A DNA stretch of 64,000 bases from Terribacillus aidingensis (GTDB lineage: Bacteria > Bacillota > Bacilli > Bacillales > Amphibacillaceae): assembly GCF_900215625.1 (NCBI RefSeq), contig NZ_OBEK01000001.1, positions 806,001 to 870,000 of the forward strand, given 5' to 3'. The position numbers and the translations under genes are program-made. The notes beneath the pieces are model-generated. The model made no database searches. It saw only the letters and a program-made list of their open reading frames with translations, and was not told where the DNA came from. Positions 25,251 through 34,053 of this stretch are shown in pieces. How positions within the stretch are numbered: the first letter of the stretch is position 1; the number at the start of each line of letters is the position of its first letter.

Positions 25251-25739
25251 TTATTGTAATTTTCCGGCTCTAATGTCATTTGTCATGCCGGGATAAGGTG
25301 CTTCAGCAACGATTTTATCGTTGTTCACACCAGCTTGATGATGGTACGTGATATCTGCGAATTCCGGTACTACATGTTTCGGATACGTTTCATATTTCTC
25401 GCGGGATTCGTGCATCAGGTCAATGTGATCATTTTGATAGCAAACCGTGATTTCCGGATGTTCATGGACCCATTTAGGGAAGAAGATGATACCATGCATT
25501 CTTTTATCGTTAGGCATGAAATTTAATGATACATCTGTGCCAGTAGGTTCCGTCCAAGAAACTTTATAGACACCTTCTGTTAGTTTAACCAGATCAACTT
25601 TCTGATCCTTCACCCAGCGTCCGCCGACCATGCCGCTATGAATACGATAATCGATTGTATCTTCATTTTTGATATACATTTCATATTCCCAGCCATTCTC
25701 ATACGTATAAATCATATGACTCCCAATAAATTCTTGCAT
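25251..25739 (-). CDS. padC: Phenolic acid decarboxylase
   Basis: A 162-residue cytosolic beta-barrel enzyme that decarboxylates p-coumaric, ferulic and caffeic acid to vinyl phenols, detoxifying plant phenolics. All four residues known to be essential in B. subtilis PadC are at the same numbers: Y11, Y13, R41 and E64. It is the second gene of a DUF3237-padC unit that is divergent from a padR-type repressor gene; induction by phenolic acids is expected. GGAGGAATA precedes the ATG. Confidence 0.95.
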   Translation of the reverse strand: MQEFIGSHMIYTYENGWEYEMYIKNEDTIDYRIHSGMVGGRWVKDQKVDLVKLTEGVYKVSWTEPTGTDVSLNFMPNDKRMHGIIFFPKWVHEHPEITVCYQNDHIDLMHESREKYETYPKHVVPEFADITYHHQAGVNNDKIVAEAPYPGMTNDIRAGKLQ

Positions 25740-25751
25740 GTTTATTCCTCC

Positions 25752-26204
25752 TCAATTTACTTGATAAATTTCCAGCAATACTTGATTTTCCAGTCGGGTT
25801 GCTGCTCCGATAAAGATTTTGTCCATCAGCCAGCTGTACGTTTCACTGCTCGTTTCAAAGACAGGGACCGTCCGGAAATACACATGCTCCGGCGGGATGA
25901 TTTCTCCTTGGGAAGCACGCTTGCGATAGGCAGCGTCGACTTGGCGTATGCCGTTATTTTCTAAATAAATAATGTCACCATCTTCTGTTTCAATCAGATA
26001 GCGAGCAGACAAATCTGTCCGTCCGTTCGGTCGAATGATTTGTGAGTCGGCACCGCCAGGTAAAATACGTCCTTCAATTCTTCCTGTAGCAGTCCCGGAT
26101 TCAATGGGAATTAACCGACGCAGCCCAAGCCCGGTTTGCCCAGCACTGACTGGTTTTGCTACATCAATTGCGAGTGTCGCAATCTTCTCTAAATCAGGAT
26201 TCAT
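25752..26204 (-). CDS. DUF3237 protein
   Basis: A 150-residue protein of the DUF3237 family, with the motifs [21 protein letters not shown] and [19 protein letters not shown] and the C-terminal [18 protein letters not shown]. Function is unknown, but such genes often accompany aromatic compound metabolism. It stands between the padR operator and padC and must be co-regulated with padC. ATG at 26204 is preferred over 26213 because AAGGGG lies nine bases ahead of it and directly abuts the other. Confidence 0.75.
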   Translation of the reverse strand: MNPDLEKIATLAIDVAKPVSAGQTGLGLRRLIPIESGTATGRIEGRILPGGADSQIIRPNGRTDLSARYLIETEDGDIIYLENNGIRQVDAAYRKRASQGEIIPPEHVYFRTVPVFETSSETYSWLMDKIFIGAATRLENQVLLEIYQVN

Positions 26205-26234
26205 CGTGTACATCCCCTTAATGGTGTAATTTAA

Positions 26235-26256
26235 AACATGTAACTAATTACATGTT
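26235..26256. promoter_or_regulatory. PadR operator
   Basis: Perfect 9-bp arms AACATGTAA (26235-26243) and TTACATGTT (26248-26256) with a 4-base centre. This agrees with the ATGTAA/TTACAT-type sites bound by PadR. It sits between the divergent padC unit and the padR-type gene, and a -10-like TATACT follows at 26274. Confidence 0.78.
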
Positions 26257-26308
26257 AAGCGTAACGCTGTGTTATACTACTGTCAAATCATCAAGAAGGA
26301 GACCATGT

Positions 26309-26854
26309 ATGCGTGTATTAAAATTTGCGATTCTAGGATTGCTGGAACAAGACAAAATGACTGGCTACGATATCGCAGCAGCTTTTAAAGGAGCACTCGG
26401 ACAATTTTGGAGCGCCAAACACAGCCAGATTTATCCGGAGTTAAAGAAACTAGTGGTGGAAGAATTAATTGCATTTGAAACAGTGATTCAAGGGGAGAAG
26501 CTAGAGAAGAAACTATACAGTTTAACAGCCAAAGGTACAGCGGAGTTAATGGATTGGATCCAGCGGGTAGAAGCAGTCAACGTCTCCAATAAAGATGAAT
26601 TTATGCTAAAGACTTACTTTATCGCAGCAATGGACAAGCAGGAAGCACAGCAGCTATTTTCGAACCAATTAAACAGCCGGCAGCGCAAGTTAGAAAAGCT
26701 TGAGCAAATTCTAACAGAACTAGAAGCAGAACAAAAAGCTCCCATCCATTTTTCTTCTCCCGAGTTTGGTCATTATTTAGTACTGACCAGAGCAATCGAA
26801 CGAGAGAAGGGTTATATACAGTGGCTGGAGCGGAGTTTAGCGTTAATGGAATAA
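26309..26854 (+). CDS. padR: PadR-family repressor of phenolic acid response
   Basis: A 181-residue regulator with the PadR winged helix (KFAILGLLEQDKMTGYDIAAA to LYSLTAKGTAEL, about 4-77) and a C-terminal helical dimer domain (about 95-180). It is divergent from padC and separated from it by a perfect operator, so phenolic acids probably release it. ATG at 26309 is preceded by AGGAG at seven bases; the longer frame from 26252 begins inside the operator and is rejected. Confidence 0.88.
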   Translation: MRVLKFAILGLLEQDKMTGYDIAAAFKGALGQFWSAKHSQIYPELKKLVVEELIAFETVIQGEKLEKKLYSLTAKGTAELMDWIQRVEAVNVSNKDEFMLKTYFIAAMDKQEAQQLFSNQLNSRQRKLEKLEQILTELEAEQKAPIHFSSPEFGHYLVLTRAIEREKGYIQWLERSLALME

Positions 26855-27095
26855 AAAAAGAGGCTGAGACAATATCGTTTTAGCTGTATAGAAATTCAAA
26901 TAATATTGTCAGTAATCGCAGTGGGATCTCATCGCTTAAGTATTCTCACTGACCGTACAGCAGGGGAAGGCGCCGCTTTCTGCCTGTTCTAAGAGCTGGT
27001 TTCACATAACTAAGATAAGCGCCGGAAATACACGGAGACTCCCGCAGGAAAGCGGAGTGTATTTCCGAAGCGGTGCTCTCTCCCCGCAGCTTCCG
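26855..27095. repeat. Intergenic repeat element, copy 1
   Basis: This stretch between padR and the GH30 gene has no open frame. It begins with AAAAAGAGGCTGAGAC directly after the padR stop. It contains GACAATAT/ATATTGTC arms, TAACTAAGAT at 27007-27016, and a 10-bp inverted repeat GGAAATACAC (27024-27033) with GTGTATTTCC (27057-27066). A shorter related copy follows the MMPL gene at 32237: same left end, same TAACTAAGAT, and 19 bases of the right part in opposite orientation. It resembles non-coding dispersed repeats of Bacillaceae that start with GGCTGAGAC. Confidence 0.6.
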
Positions 27096-27134
27096 TAAAA
27101 ATCCACACATATACGCCTTTAGCAGTAACTATTT

Positions 27135-28580
27135 CTAGTTTTTCCCAGACTCTTTCCAAGTAAAAGTAACTGCTGATAGAGGGGGGAGTGTGTATGTCAA
27201 ATAATGCTCCTCTTCGGCTAGTTGGAATTTCTCCTTTTTGCTGCTGGTGTTCGCTGCTAGGAATATGATTTCTTCTGTTTCTTTATCGTAGAAAGCAACT
27301 GTATGTATATTTGGCAGCTGGGTGCTGCTAATGCGTATTGCGCCAGGCTGAACAAACTTACTGAGATGGCCGAGTGCGTAATATTCTACATTTTTCGTAA
27401 TAGCTCCTGTTTGACTGTTTACGGTTATAACGCCGCGGCAATTAGAACAGCCGCCGTTGGTAGGGCCGTTTTTTTCATCCAGTGCTAAATTCCACATTAG
27501 CACCGTTTTCGACCAATTCCTCGTCGCTCCAATGATGACCTTGTCCATAAGCCAGCTTAAGTTATTGCCAAAATCCTTACTCCATGCGCCGCCGCTGCAT
27601 TCGGTAAAGTAGATCCCTTTTTTCGGGTGGAGCTGATGCACGTCGCTTCCGGTTTCAGGATCTCCCGCATAGCAGTGAAAGGCAGTTCCTGCTGTGTAGG
27701 CAGAAGCGGCGTCTAGCACCGTCTCTGCATAGGATTCGCCTTTGTCCCAATTATGGTCATAAGCCAGGACCGATGTGTCTAATCCAGCTTCCTGCAAGGC
27801 CGGTCCAAGATAGTTCTGGATAAAGTGACGCTGCTCGGCTGCGCTCATTGTCATACTTGGGTAAGCGTCTGTAGAAAATAAAGGCTCATTCTGGACAGAT
27901 AAATAGTCGATTGGCAGACCTTTCTGCTGATAGGATTTCAAATACCGAACGAAATACTCAGCATAGATTTTATAGGTGTTTTGTTTCGTATAATCCAGGT
28001 AGAAGCCGTTCCATGTCTGCTCGCCGTATTTCAGCCATGGCGGTGCTGTCCACGGTGTGCCCATAATTTGCAGGCTGGGATTATGCTGTTTTGCTTTATG
28101 CAGCATATTGATGACAGTTTGATCACGCACGGTTGAGAAATAACGAAGCGGATCTTCTGGCGAACCTGGCTGATCTGCATATGTATAGGTTGCTGAATTG
28201 CCATCCGCATCTACGCTGTAATCTGACGCACCAATAGTATGACGAAGAAATGATAAATGAATGCCTTTTTCTGTAAATAAATCAGCGAAGAGTGTATCGC
28301 GTGCTTGACCAGAAAGCTTGTTTGAAAGCAGGTAAGCGCTCGATCCGGACATGGCGGCACCAAAGCCTTCCATCTGCTGATACGTTTTCTGCTTATCAAT
28401 TGTTATTGTTTGGATGTGCTGCTTTTTATCTTGTAAGAGCCTGTCCGACTGTTTTTCAAGAAGATACCGTTCATCCCCTGTTGTCAGCCAGCTGTGCGCT
28501 ACGGGAGGCGTATCTTCTAGACGGTGCAGCAGCAGGAGTAGACAGAGTGCAAGCAGGATAAATAATAGAAGTTTATTCAT
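27135..28580 (-). CDS. Glycoside hydrolase family 30, membrane-anchored or secreted
   Basis: A 481-residue extracytoplasmic glycosidase. A hydrophobic N-terminus (3-19) acts as signal peptide or anchor. The (beta/alpha)8 barrel has the acid/base glutamate E232 in VQNEPLF and the nucleophile E327 in YFTECSGG, both diagnostic of GH30. The GEQTWNGFYLD and GTPWTAPPW motifs line the active site. A small beta-domain wraps N- and C-termini. Relatives cleave beta-1,6-glucan, glucosylceramide or xylan; which one applies is not clear, though the overall pattern fits the glucanase/glucocerebrosidase branch. A degraded GH3 gene lies just upstream in the same direction, suggesting a former two-enzyme beta-glucan unit. 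Confidence 0.87.
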   Translation of the reverse strand: MNKLLLFILLALCLLLLLHRLEDTPPVAHSWLTTGDERYLLEKQSDRLLQDKKQHIQTITIDKQKTYQQMEGFGAAMSGSSAYLLSNKLSGQARDTLFADLFTEKGIHLSFLRHTIGASDYSVDADGNSATYTYADQPGSPEDPLRYFSTVRDQTVINMLHKAKQHNPSLQIMGTPWTAPPWLKYGEQTWNGFYLDYTKQNTYKIYAEYFVRYLKSYQQKGLPIDYLSVQNEPLFSTDAYPSMTMSAAEQRHFIQNYLGPALQEAGLDTSVLAYDHNWDKGESYAETVLDAASAYTAGTAFHCYAGDPETGSDVHQLHPKKGIYFTECSGGAWSKDFGNNLSWLMDKVIIGATRNWSKTVLMWNLALDEKNGPTNGGCSNCRGVITVNSQTGAITKNVEYYALGHLSKFVQPGAIRISSTQLPNIHTVAFYDKETEEIIFLAANTSSKKEKFQLAEEEHYLTYTLPPLSAVTFTWKESGKN

Positions 28581-28594
28581 CAGTATCTCCTTTA

Positions 28595-28629
28595 CAAAAA
28601 CATCCTGCAGGTAATCTGCAGGATGTTTT
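28595..28629 (-). terminator. Terminator of the decayed GH3 gene
   Basis: Perfect 14-bp stem AAAACATCCTGCAG (28597-28610) with CTGCAGGATGTTTT (28616-28629), T run on the minus strand. It still sits eight bases after the last stop of the pseudogene and just before the GH30 ribosome site. Confidence 0.8.
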
Positions 28630-28636
28630 CAGTGTG

Positions 28637-28985
28637 TTATGGCAGGGTGATTGTATCTTCGAGACGGGTGTCTTGCTAATAGTATTTCCTTATTCCTGGC
28701 TTGGATACCATGCTTGGACAATTGCTTTTACATTTTTCTCCCCATCACTCGTTTCAGCCGCAAAGCCGCTTTTTGTTTGGATTTACTTTTGCCACTTCTT
28801 TAATCAGCTGCTGCTGATTGTTGGGCAGTTTCATATCATAACGATTATATACCCTCCACTTATTATCCGTACGTGTTACGATGACATAACTTTATTGGCT
28901 TTTTTCGCCGCTTCTACTGCTCTTTCATTTGGACAGTTACAGCACCATCGTAGGTCCCCAGCCACTTCCTGTTTGCTGTATCAAG
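28637..28985 (-). pseudogene. Remnant of a glycoside hydrolase family 3 beta-glucosidase gene
   Basis: On the minus strand, pieces of one protein appear in different frames. AVEAAKKANKV is followed, after a shift, by VIVTRTDNKW, YDMKLPNNQQQLIKEVAKVN and PNK; after another shift comes EKNVKAIVQAWYPSQE; the end is RLEDTITLP before TAA (28637-28639). The order and wording match the second domain of GH3 enzymes (DLxLPGxQxxLI, then VxAIVxAWYPGQEGG). The N-terminal barrel and most of the region after WYPSQE are missing. Several frameshifts and stops rule out a working enzyme. Confidence 0.75.
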
Positions 28986-29090
28986 TGTTCAATAAGGGAC
29001 TGTGAGATAATCAAATATCGAACCAGCAAATCGGCTTAGATTTGCTTTCTTATTTCATAAACGGGGATATAAAATTTTTAGGTGAAAGTA

Positions 29091-29120
29091 TTGACCGCTT
29101 GTAGTTTAGGGTATAAACTA
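29091..29120 (+). promoter_or_regulatory. Promoter and palindromic operator of the marR-mmpL unit
   Basis: TTGACC (29091-29096) could be the -35, with TAAACT (29114-29119, spacing 17) as -10. The inverted repeat TAGTTTA (29102-29108) / TAAACTA (29114-29120) overlaps the -10, as expected for autorepression by the MarR protein. Confidence 0.55.
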
Positions 29121-29144
29121 TATTGGTATAGGGGGTAAACGATT

Positions 29145-29591
29145 TTGAACAGATTAAAAGACGCAATTGATTTGTTCCATGAAGTATCCTTCATGGCCAC
29201 AGAGATTTTTCATAAAGGCACCTCACATGATATCTTCCAGCATATTTCACCACAGCAGGTAGAGCTGCTTAAATTCTTAAGTTTATCCAGTCCTGCTTCT
29301 CCTGGTCATCTGGCAATTGTGCAGCAAGTACATAAAAGTGCAATTTCCAATCGTTTGAAAAAGCTGTATGAGAAAGGGTTTGTAAAATGGATTGACTCAG
29401 AGAGAGATAAACGCACAAAGCTTGTTGCAATCACTGCAGAAGGGGAGCGTATGCTGCAGCAGGCAGAAGAAGCGATCTATGATGAATTTTGCACGCTCTT
29501 CAAGAATATTTGCAGCGAAGATGTAGAAGCGTTTATCCGTATATTTACTTATGTAAAAGAACAGTTGAAAAAAGGAGAGAAGGAAACTTGA
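29145..29591 (+). CDS. MarR-family regulator (YdgG-like)
   Basis: A 148-residue winged-helix protein with the MarR pattern: LSSPASPGHLAIVQQVHKSA then ISNRLKKLYEKGFV (recognition helix) and the wing DSERDKRTKLVAITAEGERML. It starts with TTG at 29145 behind GGGGG and ends in a 4-base overlap with the exporter gene. In B. subtilis the same pair (ydgG-ydgH) encodes a MarR regulator and an MMPL protein. It likely represses its own unit until a toxic compound binds. Confidence 0.85.
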   Translation: MNRLKDAIDLFHEVSFMATEIFHKGTSHDIFQHISPQQVELLKFLSLSSPASPGHLAIVQQVHKSAISNRLKKLYEKGFVKWIDSERDKRTKLVAITAEGERMLQQAEEAIYDEFCTLFKNICSEDVEAFIRIFTYVKEQLKKGEKET

Positions 29592-32236
29592 GAACAATTA
29601 TTCGTTTTAAGTGGCTTATTGCAGCTGCAGTCCTCCTGCTTGCAGTAGGATTAACCATCTTTTCGCCGAATTTGACGCAGCTTGCCTCTGAAAAAGGGCA
29701 AACGCAGCTGCCAGAGGATGCTGTCTCGATCCGGGCAAGCGAGATTCTCGAAAACGCCGGAGAAAACAGCAACTCGTTAAGTGCTGTATTTGTACTTGAT
29801 GAAGCATTAAATGAAGACAGTGAGAAAATGATTCAGGGAGTTATTGATAAGGTTGAAAAGATTGACGGTGTAAACGAGATTACAACACCGCTGACTGATA
29901 ATCAAGACATTCAGGATCAAATGACATCTGAAGACAAAAAAACTGTTATGATGCCGATAACGGTAGAAGGTTCAGATAAAGAAATAGAAAAAATTGCAGA
30001 TGAAATTTATGAAACTGTTCCAGAAGACACGACAGCATATGTAACGGGTGCGTCGTTAATCAACCAAGACTTTGCTAATACTTCTGAAGAAGGATTGAAG
30101 AAAACAGAGCTGATTACAGTATTTATTATTGTAGGGCTTCTGTTACTCGTATTCCGTTCTATTGTAACGCCGTTTGTGCCGTTAATTACGGTTGGCATCA
30201 CATATTTGATTAGTCAAGGCATTCTGGCCATCTTAGTGGATACACTGGACTTCCCGATTTCCACCTTTACGCAGACGTTCTTAGTGGCGATATTGTTCGG
30301 TATTGGTACCGATTATTGTATCCTGCTGCTGAGTCGTTTCCGGGAAGAGCTGGCGAACGGACATGATAAGGTCGAGGCAACTGTTACAGCTTACCGGACA
30401 GCAGGACGTACACTGCTTATCAGTGCAATCGCGGTGTTTGTAGGTTTTGCATCCATCTTCTTCGCGAAATTTGCGATTTTCCAATCTGCTGTAGGTGTGG
30501 CAGTCGGGGTTGCTGTACTGTTGATTGTACTTGTAACAGTGCTGCCGTTATTCATGGTAACGCTGGGAGAAAAATTATTCTGGCCTTCGAAAAAAGCAGC
30601 TTCTCATGGAGATAACAAACTTTGGCATTTCCTTGGGCGTCACTCGGTTGCCAGGCCAGTATTGTTCCTGGCAATTACAGCCGCGATTACGGTTCCGTTC
30701 GTATTGACTTATGACGAACAAGTTTCCTTTAACTCAACAGAGGAAATCAGCAGTGATTACAAGTCAATTAAAGGACTAAATGCAATTGGTGATGCCATCG
30801 GCAAAGGCGAAGCAATGCCGATTCAAATTGTGATTAAAGATGATGAAAATCTCACAACTGGCAATACATTGCCTTATCTTGATCCGTTAAGTGATGCAAT
30901 CAGCAAAGTTGATCATGTTGAAAAAGTTCGAACTGCCACACAGCCGACAGGCGATAAAATTGATGATTTGTATGTGGATGCTCAGAACGGCCAAATTGCT
31001 GATGGTATCAACGAAGCTGTTACCGGAATTGGCGATGTGCAAGATGGTTTGTCACAGGTTCAAGACGGATTGAACCAAATAACTGGGCAAACAGGTACTG
31101 GCGGATCTTCAGGCGGCGGGCTGTCTCAGGCAACAGAAGGTCTGGGCCAAGTCAATACAGCATTACAGCAAGTTTCCGCGCAGCTGCAGCAAACAGGCAA
31201 TGTGCAGCAGGCATCTGCGCTGCTGACTGGTATCAGCCAGCAGCTAGGAGAGATTCAATCCGGTCTTGAACAGGCGAATACGCAGCTGCAAGGCCAGCAA
31301 GAGCAAGTTGGCACACTGACAGATACCCTGCAGCAGCTAGCGGATGGTGTCGGTTCTGCAAATGAAGGTTTAACGCAAGTTTCTGACGGACTAACAACAG
31401 CAGCGGATACGCTGCAAGCGATTAGTGAAAGTGAGTCAGTGCGTGATACAGGCATGTATATTCCGGAAGATGCGCTAGAAGGAGACTTCCAGCAAAGCAT
31501 TGATACGTATGCATTCAATGATGGAGAAGGCGTCACGATTGATGTTGTCTTGGACGCTGATCCGTACTCGGAGGAAGCAATCCGTACATTGGATACGATT
31601 AAAGAACGTGTTCGTGCAGAAGTGGAAGGTACACCTTATGAAAATGCGGAAATTGTCTATGGCGGCGTTACAAGTACGAACGCTGATTTAGAGGAACTGT
31701 CTACTACAGATCTTTCTCGGACCATGGTAATCATGATGGTTGGCTTGTTCTTAATCTTGACTTTGCTATTCCGTTCTATGGTCATTCCAGCGTATATGAT
31801 TGGATCATTGCTGCTTACTTACTATACTGCAATATCCATTACCGAATTAATCTTTGTGAACGGCTTGGATTACGCAGGTGTAAGCTGGGCGGTACCATTC
31901 TTTAGCTTTGTTATTCTTATTTCTCTCGGGGTGGACTACTCGATCTTCTTGCTCGATCGTTTCACGGAAGAAGCGCGCGATGACTTGAACGGCGGTATGA
32001 TACATTCGATGAAGAAGATGGGATCGGTTATCATTACCGCATCCATCATTTTGGCAGGTACATTTGCTGCGATGATGCCATCTGGTGTATTAACACTGCT
32101 GGAGGTTGCTACTGTTATTATTATCGGGCTGCTTCTGTACGGACTGGTTATTCTGCCCTTGCTTATCCCAGCTATCGCCGTCACACTTGGTGAGCTGAAC
32201 TGGTGGCCGTTTAAACGGAAGCGAAATGATGAATAA
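29588..32236 (+). CDS. MMPL-family RND-like exporter (YdgH-like)
   Basis: An 882-residue membrane exporter with two halves, each one membrane segment, an external domain and five further segments. The proton-relay aspartates sit in GIGTDYCILLLSRFREE and SLGVDYSIFLLDRFTEE. The second external domain carries a long Gln/Gly-rich helical insert (about 472-614) built of near-repeats such as LSQVQDGLNQI and LQQVSAQLQQ, resembling YhgE/Pip-type stalks. TTG at 29588 overlaps the marR stop and has AAAGGAG upstream; the longer frame from 29489 would run through the marR gene. Substrates may be lipids or drugs. The gene ends in a strong terminator. Confidence 0.86.
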   Translation: MRTIIRFKWLIAAAVLLLAVGLTIFSPNLTQLASEKGQTQLPEDAVSIRASEILENAGENSNSLSAVFVLDEALNEDSEKMIQGVIDKVEKIDGVNEITTPLTDNQDIQDQMTSEDKKTVMMPITVEGSDKEIEKIADEIYETVPEDTTAYVTGASLINQDFANTSEEGLKKTELITVFIIVGLLLLVFRSIVTPFVPLITVGITYLISQGILAILVDTLDFPISTFTQTFLVAILFGIGTDYCILLLSRFREELANGHDKVEATVTAYRTAGRTLLISAIAVFVGFASIFFAKFAIFQSAVGVAVGVAVLLIVLVTVLPLFMVTLGEKLFWPSKKAASHGDNKLWHFLGRHSVARPVLFLAITAAITVPFVLTYDEQVSFNSTEEISSDYKSIKGLNAIGDAIGKGEAMPIQIVIKDDENLTTGNTLPYLDPLSDAISKVDHVEKVRTATQPTGDKIDDLYVDAQNGQIADGINEAVTGIGDVQDGLSQVQDGLNQITGQTGTGGSSGGGLSQATEGLGQVNTALQQVSAQLQQTGNVQQASALLTGISQQLGEIQSGLEQANTQLQGQQEQVGTLTDTLQQLADGVGSANEGLTQVSDGLTTAADTLQAISESESVRDTGMYIPEDALEGDFQQSIDTYAFNDGEGVTIDVVLDADPYSEEAIRTLDTIKERVRAEVEGTPYENAEIVYGGVTSTNADLEELSTTDLSRTMVIMMVGLFLILTLLFRSMVIPAYMIGSLLLTYYTAISITELIFVNGLDYAGVSWAVPFFSFVILISLGVDYSIFLLDRFTEEARDDLNGGMIHSMKKMGSVIITASIILAGTFAAMMPSGVLTLLEVATVIIIGLLLYGLVILPLLIPAIAVTLGELNWWPFKRKRNDE

Positions 32237-32365
32237 AAAGAGGCTAAGAGCATAGTAATTTAGTGAGTTAAAGATCCAGGCAATATTGCGATTTAAAGCA
32301 GTATTGCCTGGATCTTTTTGCATTAACTAAGATTAGAGCACCGCTTCGGAAATTTGCGCTGAGTG
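32237..32365. repeat. Intergenic repeat element, copy 2
   Basis: This starts with AAAAAGAGGCTAAGAG right after the MMPL stop and includes TAACTAAGAT (32324-32333). It then has GAGCACCGCTTCGGAAAT, the reverse complement of bases in copy 1 (27061-27080). The middle is replaced by a strong terminator hairpin. See copy 1 at 26855. Confidence 0.5.
32270..32319 (+). terminator. Terminator of the marR-mmpL unit
   Basis: Perfect 16-bp stem, 32270-32285 with 32302-32317 (AAAGATCCAGG...CCTGGATCTTT), followed by T residues. Confidence 0.88.
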
Positions 32366-32479
32366 AAACTTACACTAGCATGGAATGCCGTGCCAGCATT
32401 CTGTTGTTTGTCCTATTTTAGTTTATGGACAAGTTTCCGTGTCTGCTTGCATATAGTAGCAGGGAATGGAGGTATGCGG

Positions 32480-32890
32480 ATGAAACGAAGCTTTGGATTG
32501 CGTCTCGTCATGGCTGGGACGATGGTGATGGCTGGGCTGCTCTTTTTCTTCGCCGATCGCTCTACTCATCCTGTTCCGTATAATGACGTGCATGAAGAGA
32601 TGATTCGCCATGCACTCGAAGAAGTGAATAATACAGCGGTTGAAGAACTTGCTGTTTATGATACGTATGAAGTATTAGGTGCTGGTTTTGAGCCAGAGGG
32701 CATTATCAGCCTGCGTATCCAAATAGAAGCAGAAACAATTGATCATACAATGCTTCCTGTTTGGGAAGAAGTAAAAGGAGAGGCAGCGGATGTGCTGGAA
32801 GCGCATGATTTAGAAGATGATATCAATCGGGAGATTGAGCTGGAGATTGCATTTCTCAATTCTGAAGGCGTGTTAATGCATACACATTGA
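32480..32890 (+). CDS. Uncharacterised exported or membrane-anchored protein
   Basis: A 136-residue protein with one N-terminal membrane segment (about 8-25, VMAGTMVMAGLLFFFA) and an acidic extracytoplasmic part with alternating helix and strand patterns. I do not recognise a family. ATG at 32480 lies six bases after GGAGGT; an ATG at 32474 touches the site. Upstream at 32387-32406 there is a GAATGC/GCATTC hairpin. It precedes a second small membrane protein but with a 93-base gap. Confidence 0.6.
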   Translation: MKRSFGLRLVMAGTMVMAGLLFFFADRSTHPVPYNDVHEEMIRHALEEVNNTAVEELAVYDTYEVLGAGFEPEGIISLRIQIEAETIDHTMLPVWEEVKGEAADVLEAHDLEDDINREIELEIAFLNSEGVLMHTH

Positions 32891-32983
32891 GCATGCCGAA
32901 AGAGAAGCATGCCTTTTTCTTTTGCTTAAAAAGGGCGTCTAGCGGGTATATAACTACTAGACTACAGGAAAGGGTGAGGCTTA

Positions 32984-33181
32984 ATGAAGCTGGCAGGCTA
33001 CTTCGGATTCTTTATCCTGGCGCTTGTTTTCTTACTGTTCTATGCCTTCACCGCCTATACAGTGTTTCTTGTACTCACTGTACTATCCGGTGTTATAGGG
33101 GCATTCTTCTTATTCCGTGAGTTAAGAGCAAGAGAAAAGAAGGAGCCAAGGGAAAGAGACTACAATAGCGAGGAGAGCTAA
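32984..33181 (+). CDS. Small two-segment membrane protein
   Basis: A 65-residue protein: two hydrophobic segments (about 5-20 and 24-43) and a charged tail (RELRAREKKEPRERD). No family recognised. The stop is two bases before the start of the alpha/beta hydrolase gene, so the two are co-transcribed. An AAAGGGTGAGG site precedes the ATG. Confidence 0.6.
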   Translation: MKLAGYFGFFILALVFLLFYAFTAYTVFLVLTVLSGVIGAFFLFRELRAREKKEPRERDYNSEES

Positions 33182-33183
33182 TC

Positions 33184-33990
33184 ATGGGTCATAACATTAA
33201 AACTAGAACAGGACACACTATATTCGCAGAAGATATTGGAACAGGTATACCAGTTGTATTTGTGCATGGCTGGCCGGTAAGTCATAAAATGTTTGAATAT
33301 CAAATGAATGAGCTGCCAAAGCAAGGATATCGCTTTATCGGAATTGACTTGCTTGGTTTTGGGAAATCAGATAAACCTTGGAATATGTACACATATGATG
33401 CACAAGCGGAGGCTGTTCATGAGGTAGTAGAACACCTCGGGTTGAACCATTTTGTCTTAGTCGGCTTTTCCATGGGCGGACCAATCGCTATCCGCTATAC
33501 GAATAAATATGGTGCTGCTAAAGTAGATAAGCTGCTTCTATTGTCCGCTGCGGCTCCTGTTTTTACACAGCGTGATGCTTATCCGTTTGGTATGAAGAAG
33601 GAAGAAGCAGACGATATGATTGCACAAATTCAAACCGATCGCCCAAATACACTTCAGAATTTCCGAGAGATGTTTTTTGCTCAAGAGCATTCTGAACCGT
33701 TTATGGAATGGTTTTTCCATCTTGGGCTTGAAGCAAGCGGACATGGTACGATTCAAGCAATGGAAGCACTGCGTGATGAAGATTTACGCGATGAACTCGT
33801 GCATATTAGTGCACCGACTTATATTTTCCACGGAAAGAAAGATGAGATTTGCCCGTTCGATTTTGCCAATGAGATGACAGGCGGAATTGTCAATTCTACT
33901 GTAATCCCATTTGAACATAGCGGTCATGGACTGCTGTTCGATGAAAAAGAAAAATTCCATACAGAACTAATGCGCGTATTGCAAGGGTAA
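33184..33990 (+). CDS. Alpha/beta hydrolase (chloroperoxidase/esterase type)
   Basis: A 268-residue cytosolic alpha/beta hydrolase with the oxyanion motif FVHGWP (26-31), the nucleophile elbow GFSMGG (S96), the acid in FHGKKDEICP near 220 and the histidine in HSGHGLLFDEKEKF near 248. The sequence style matches cofactor-free chloroperoxidase-like esterases or arylesterases. The substrate is unknown. It is the second gene after a tiny membrane protein. Confidence 0.85.
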   Translation: MGHNIKTRTGHTIFAEDIGTGIPVVFVHGWPVSHKMFEYQMNELPKQGYRFIGIDLLGFGKSDKPWNMYTYDAQAEAVHEVVEHLGLNHFVLVGFSMGGPIAIRYTNKYGAAKVDKLLLLSAAAPVFTQRDAYPFGMKKEEADDMIAQIQTDRPNTLQNFREMFFAQEHSEPFMEWFFHLGLEASGHGTIQAMEALRDEDLRDELVHISAPTYIFHGKKDEICPFDFANEMTGGIVNSTVIPFEHSGHGLLFDEKEKFHTELMRVLQG

Positions 33991-34053
33991 TGGAGGATAA
34001 TAGAGCTGACAGTGTTGTCGGCTCTATTTATGGTAGGCAGGAGGAGAAAGCAG

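Noticed and set aside
28634-29005. A 123-codon plus-strand frame between GH30 and marR
   Set aside because: No ribosome site and protein unlike any family; the minus strand of the same bases gives recognisable GH3 fragments.
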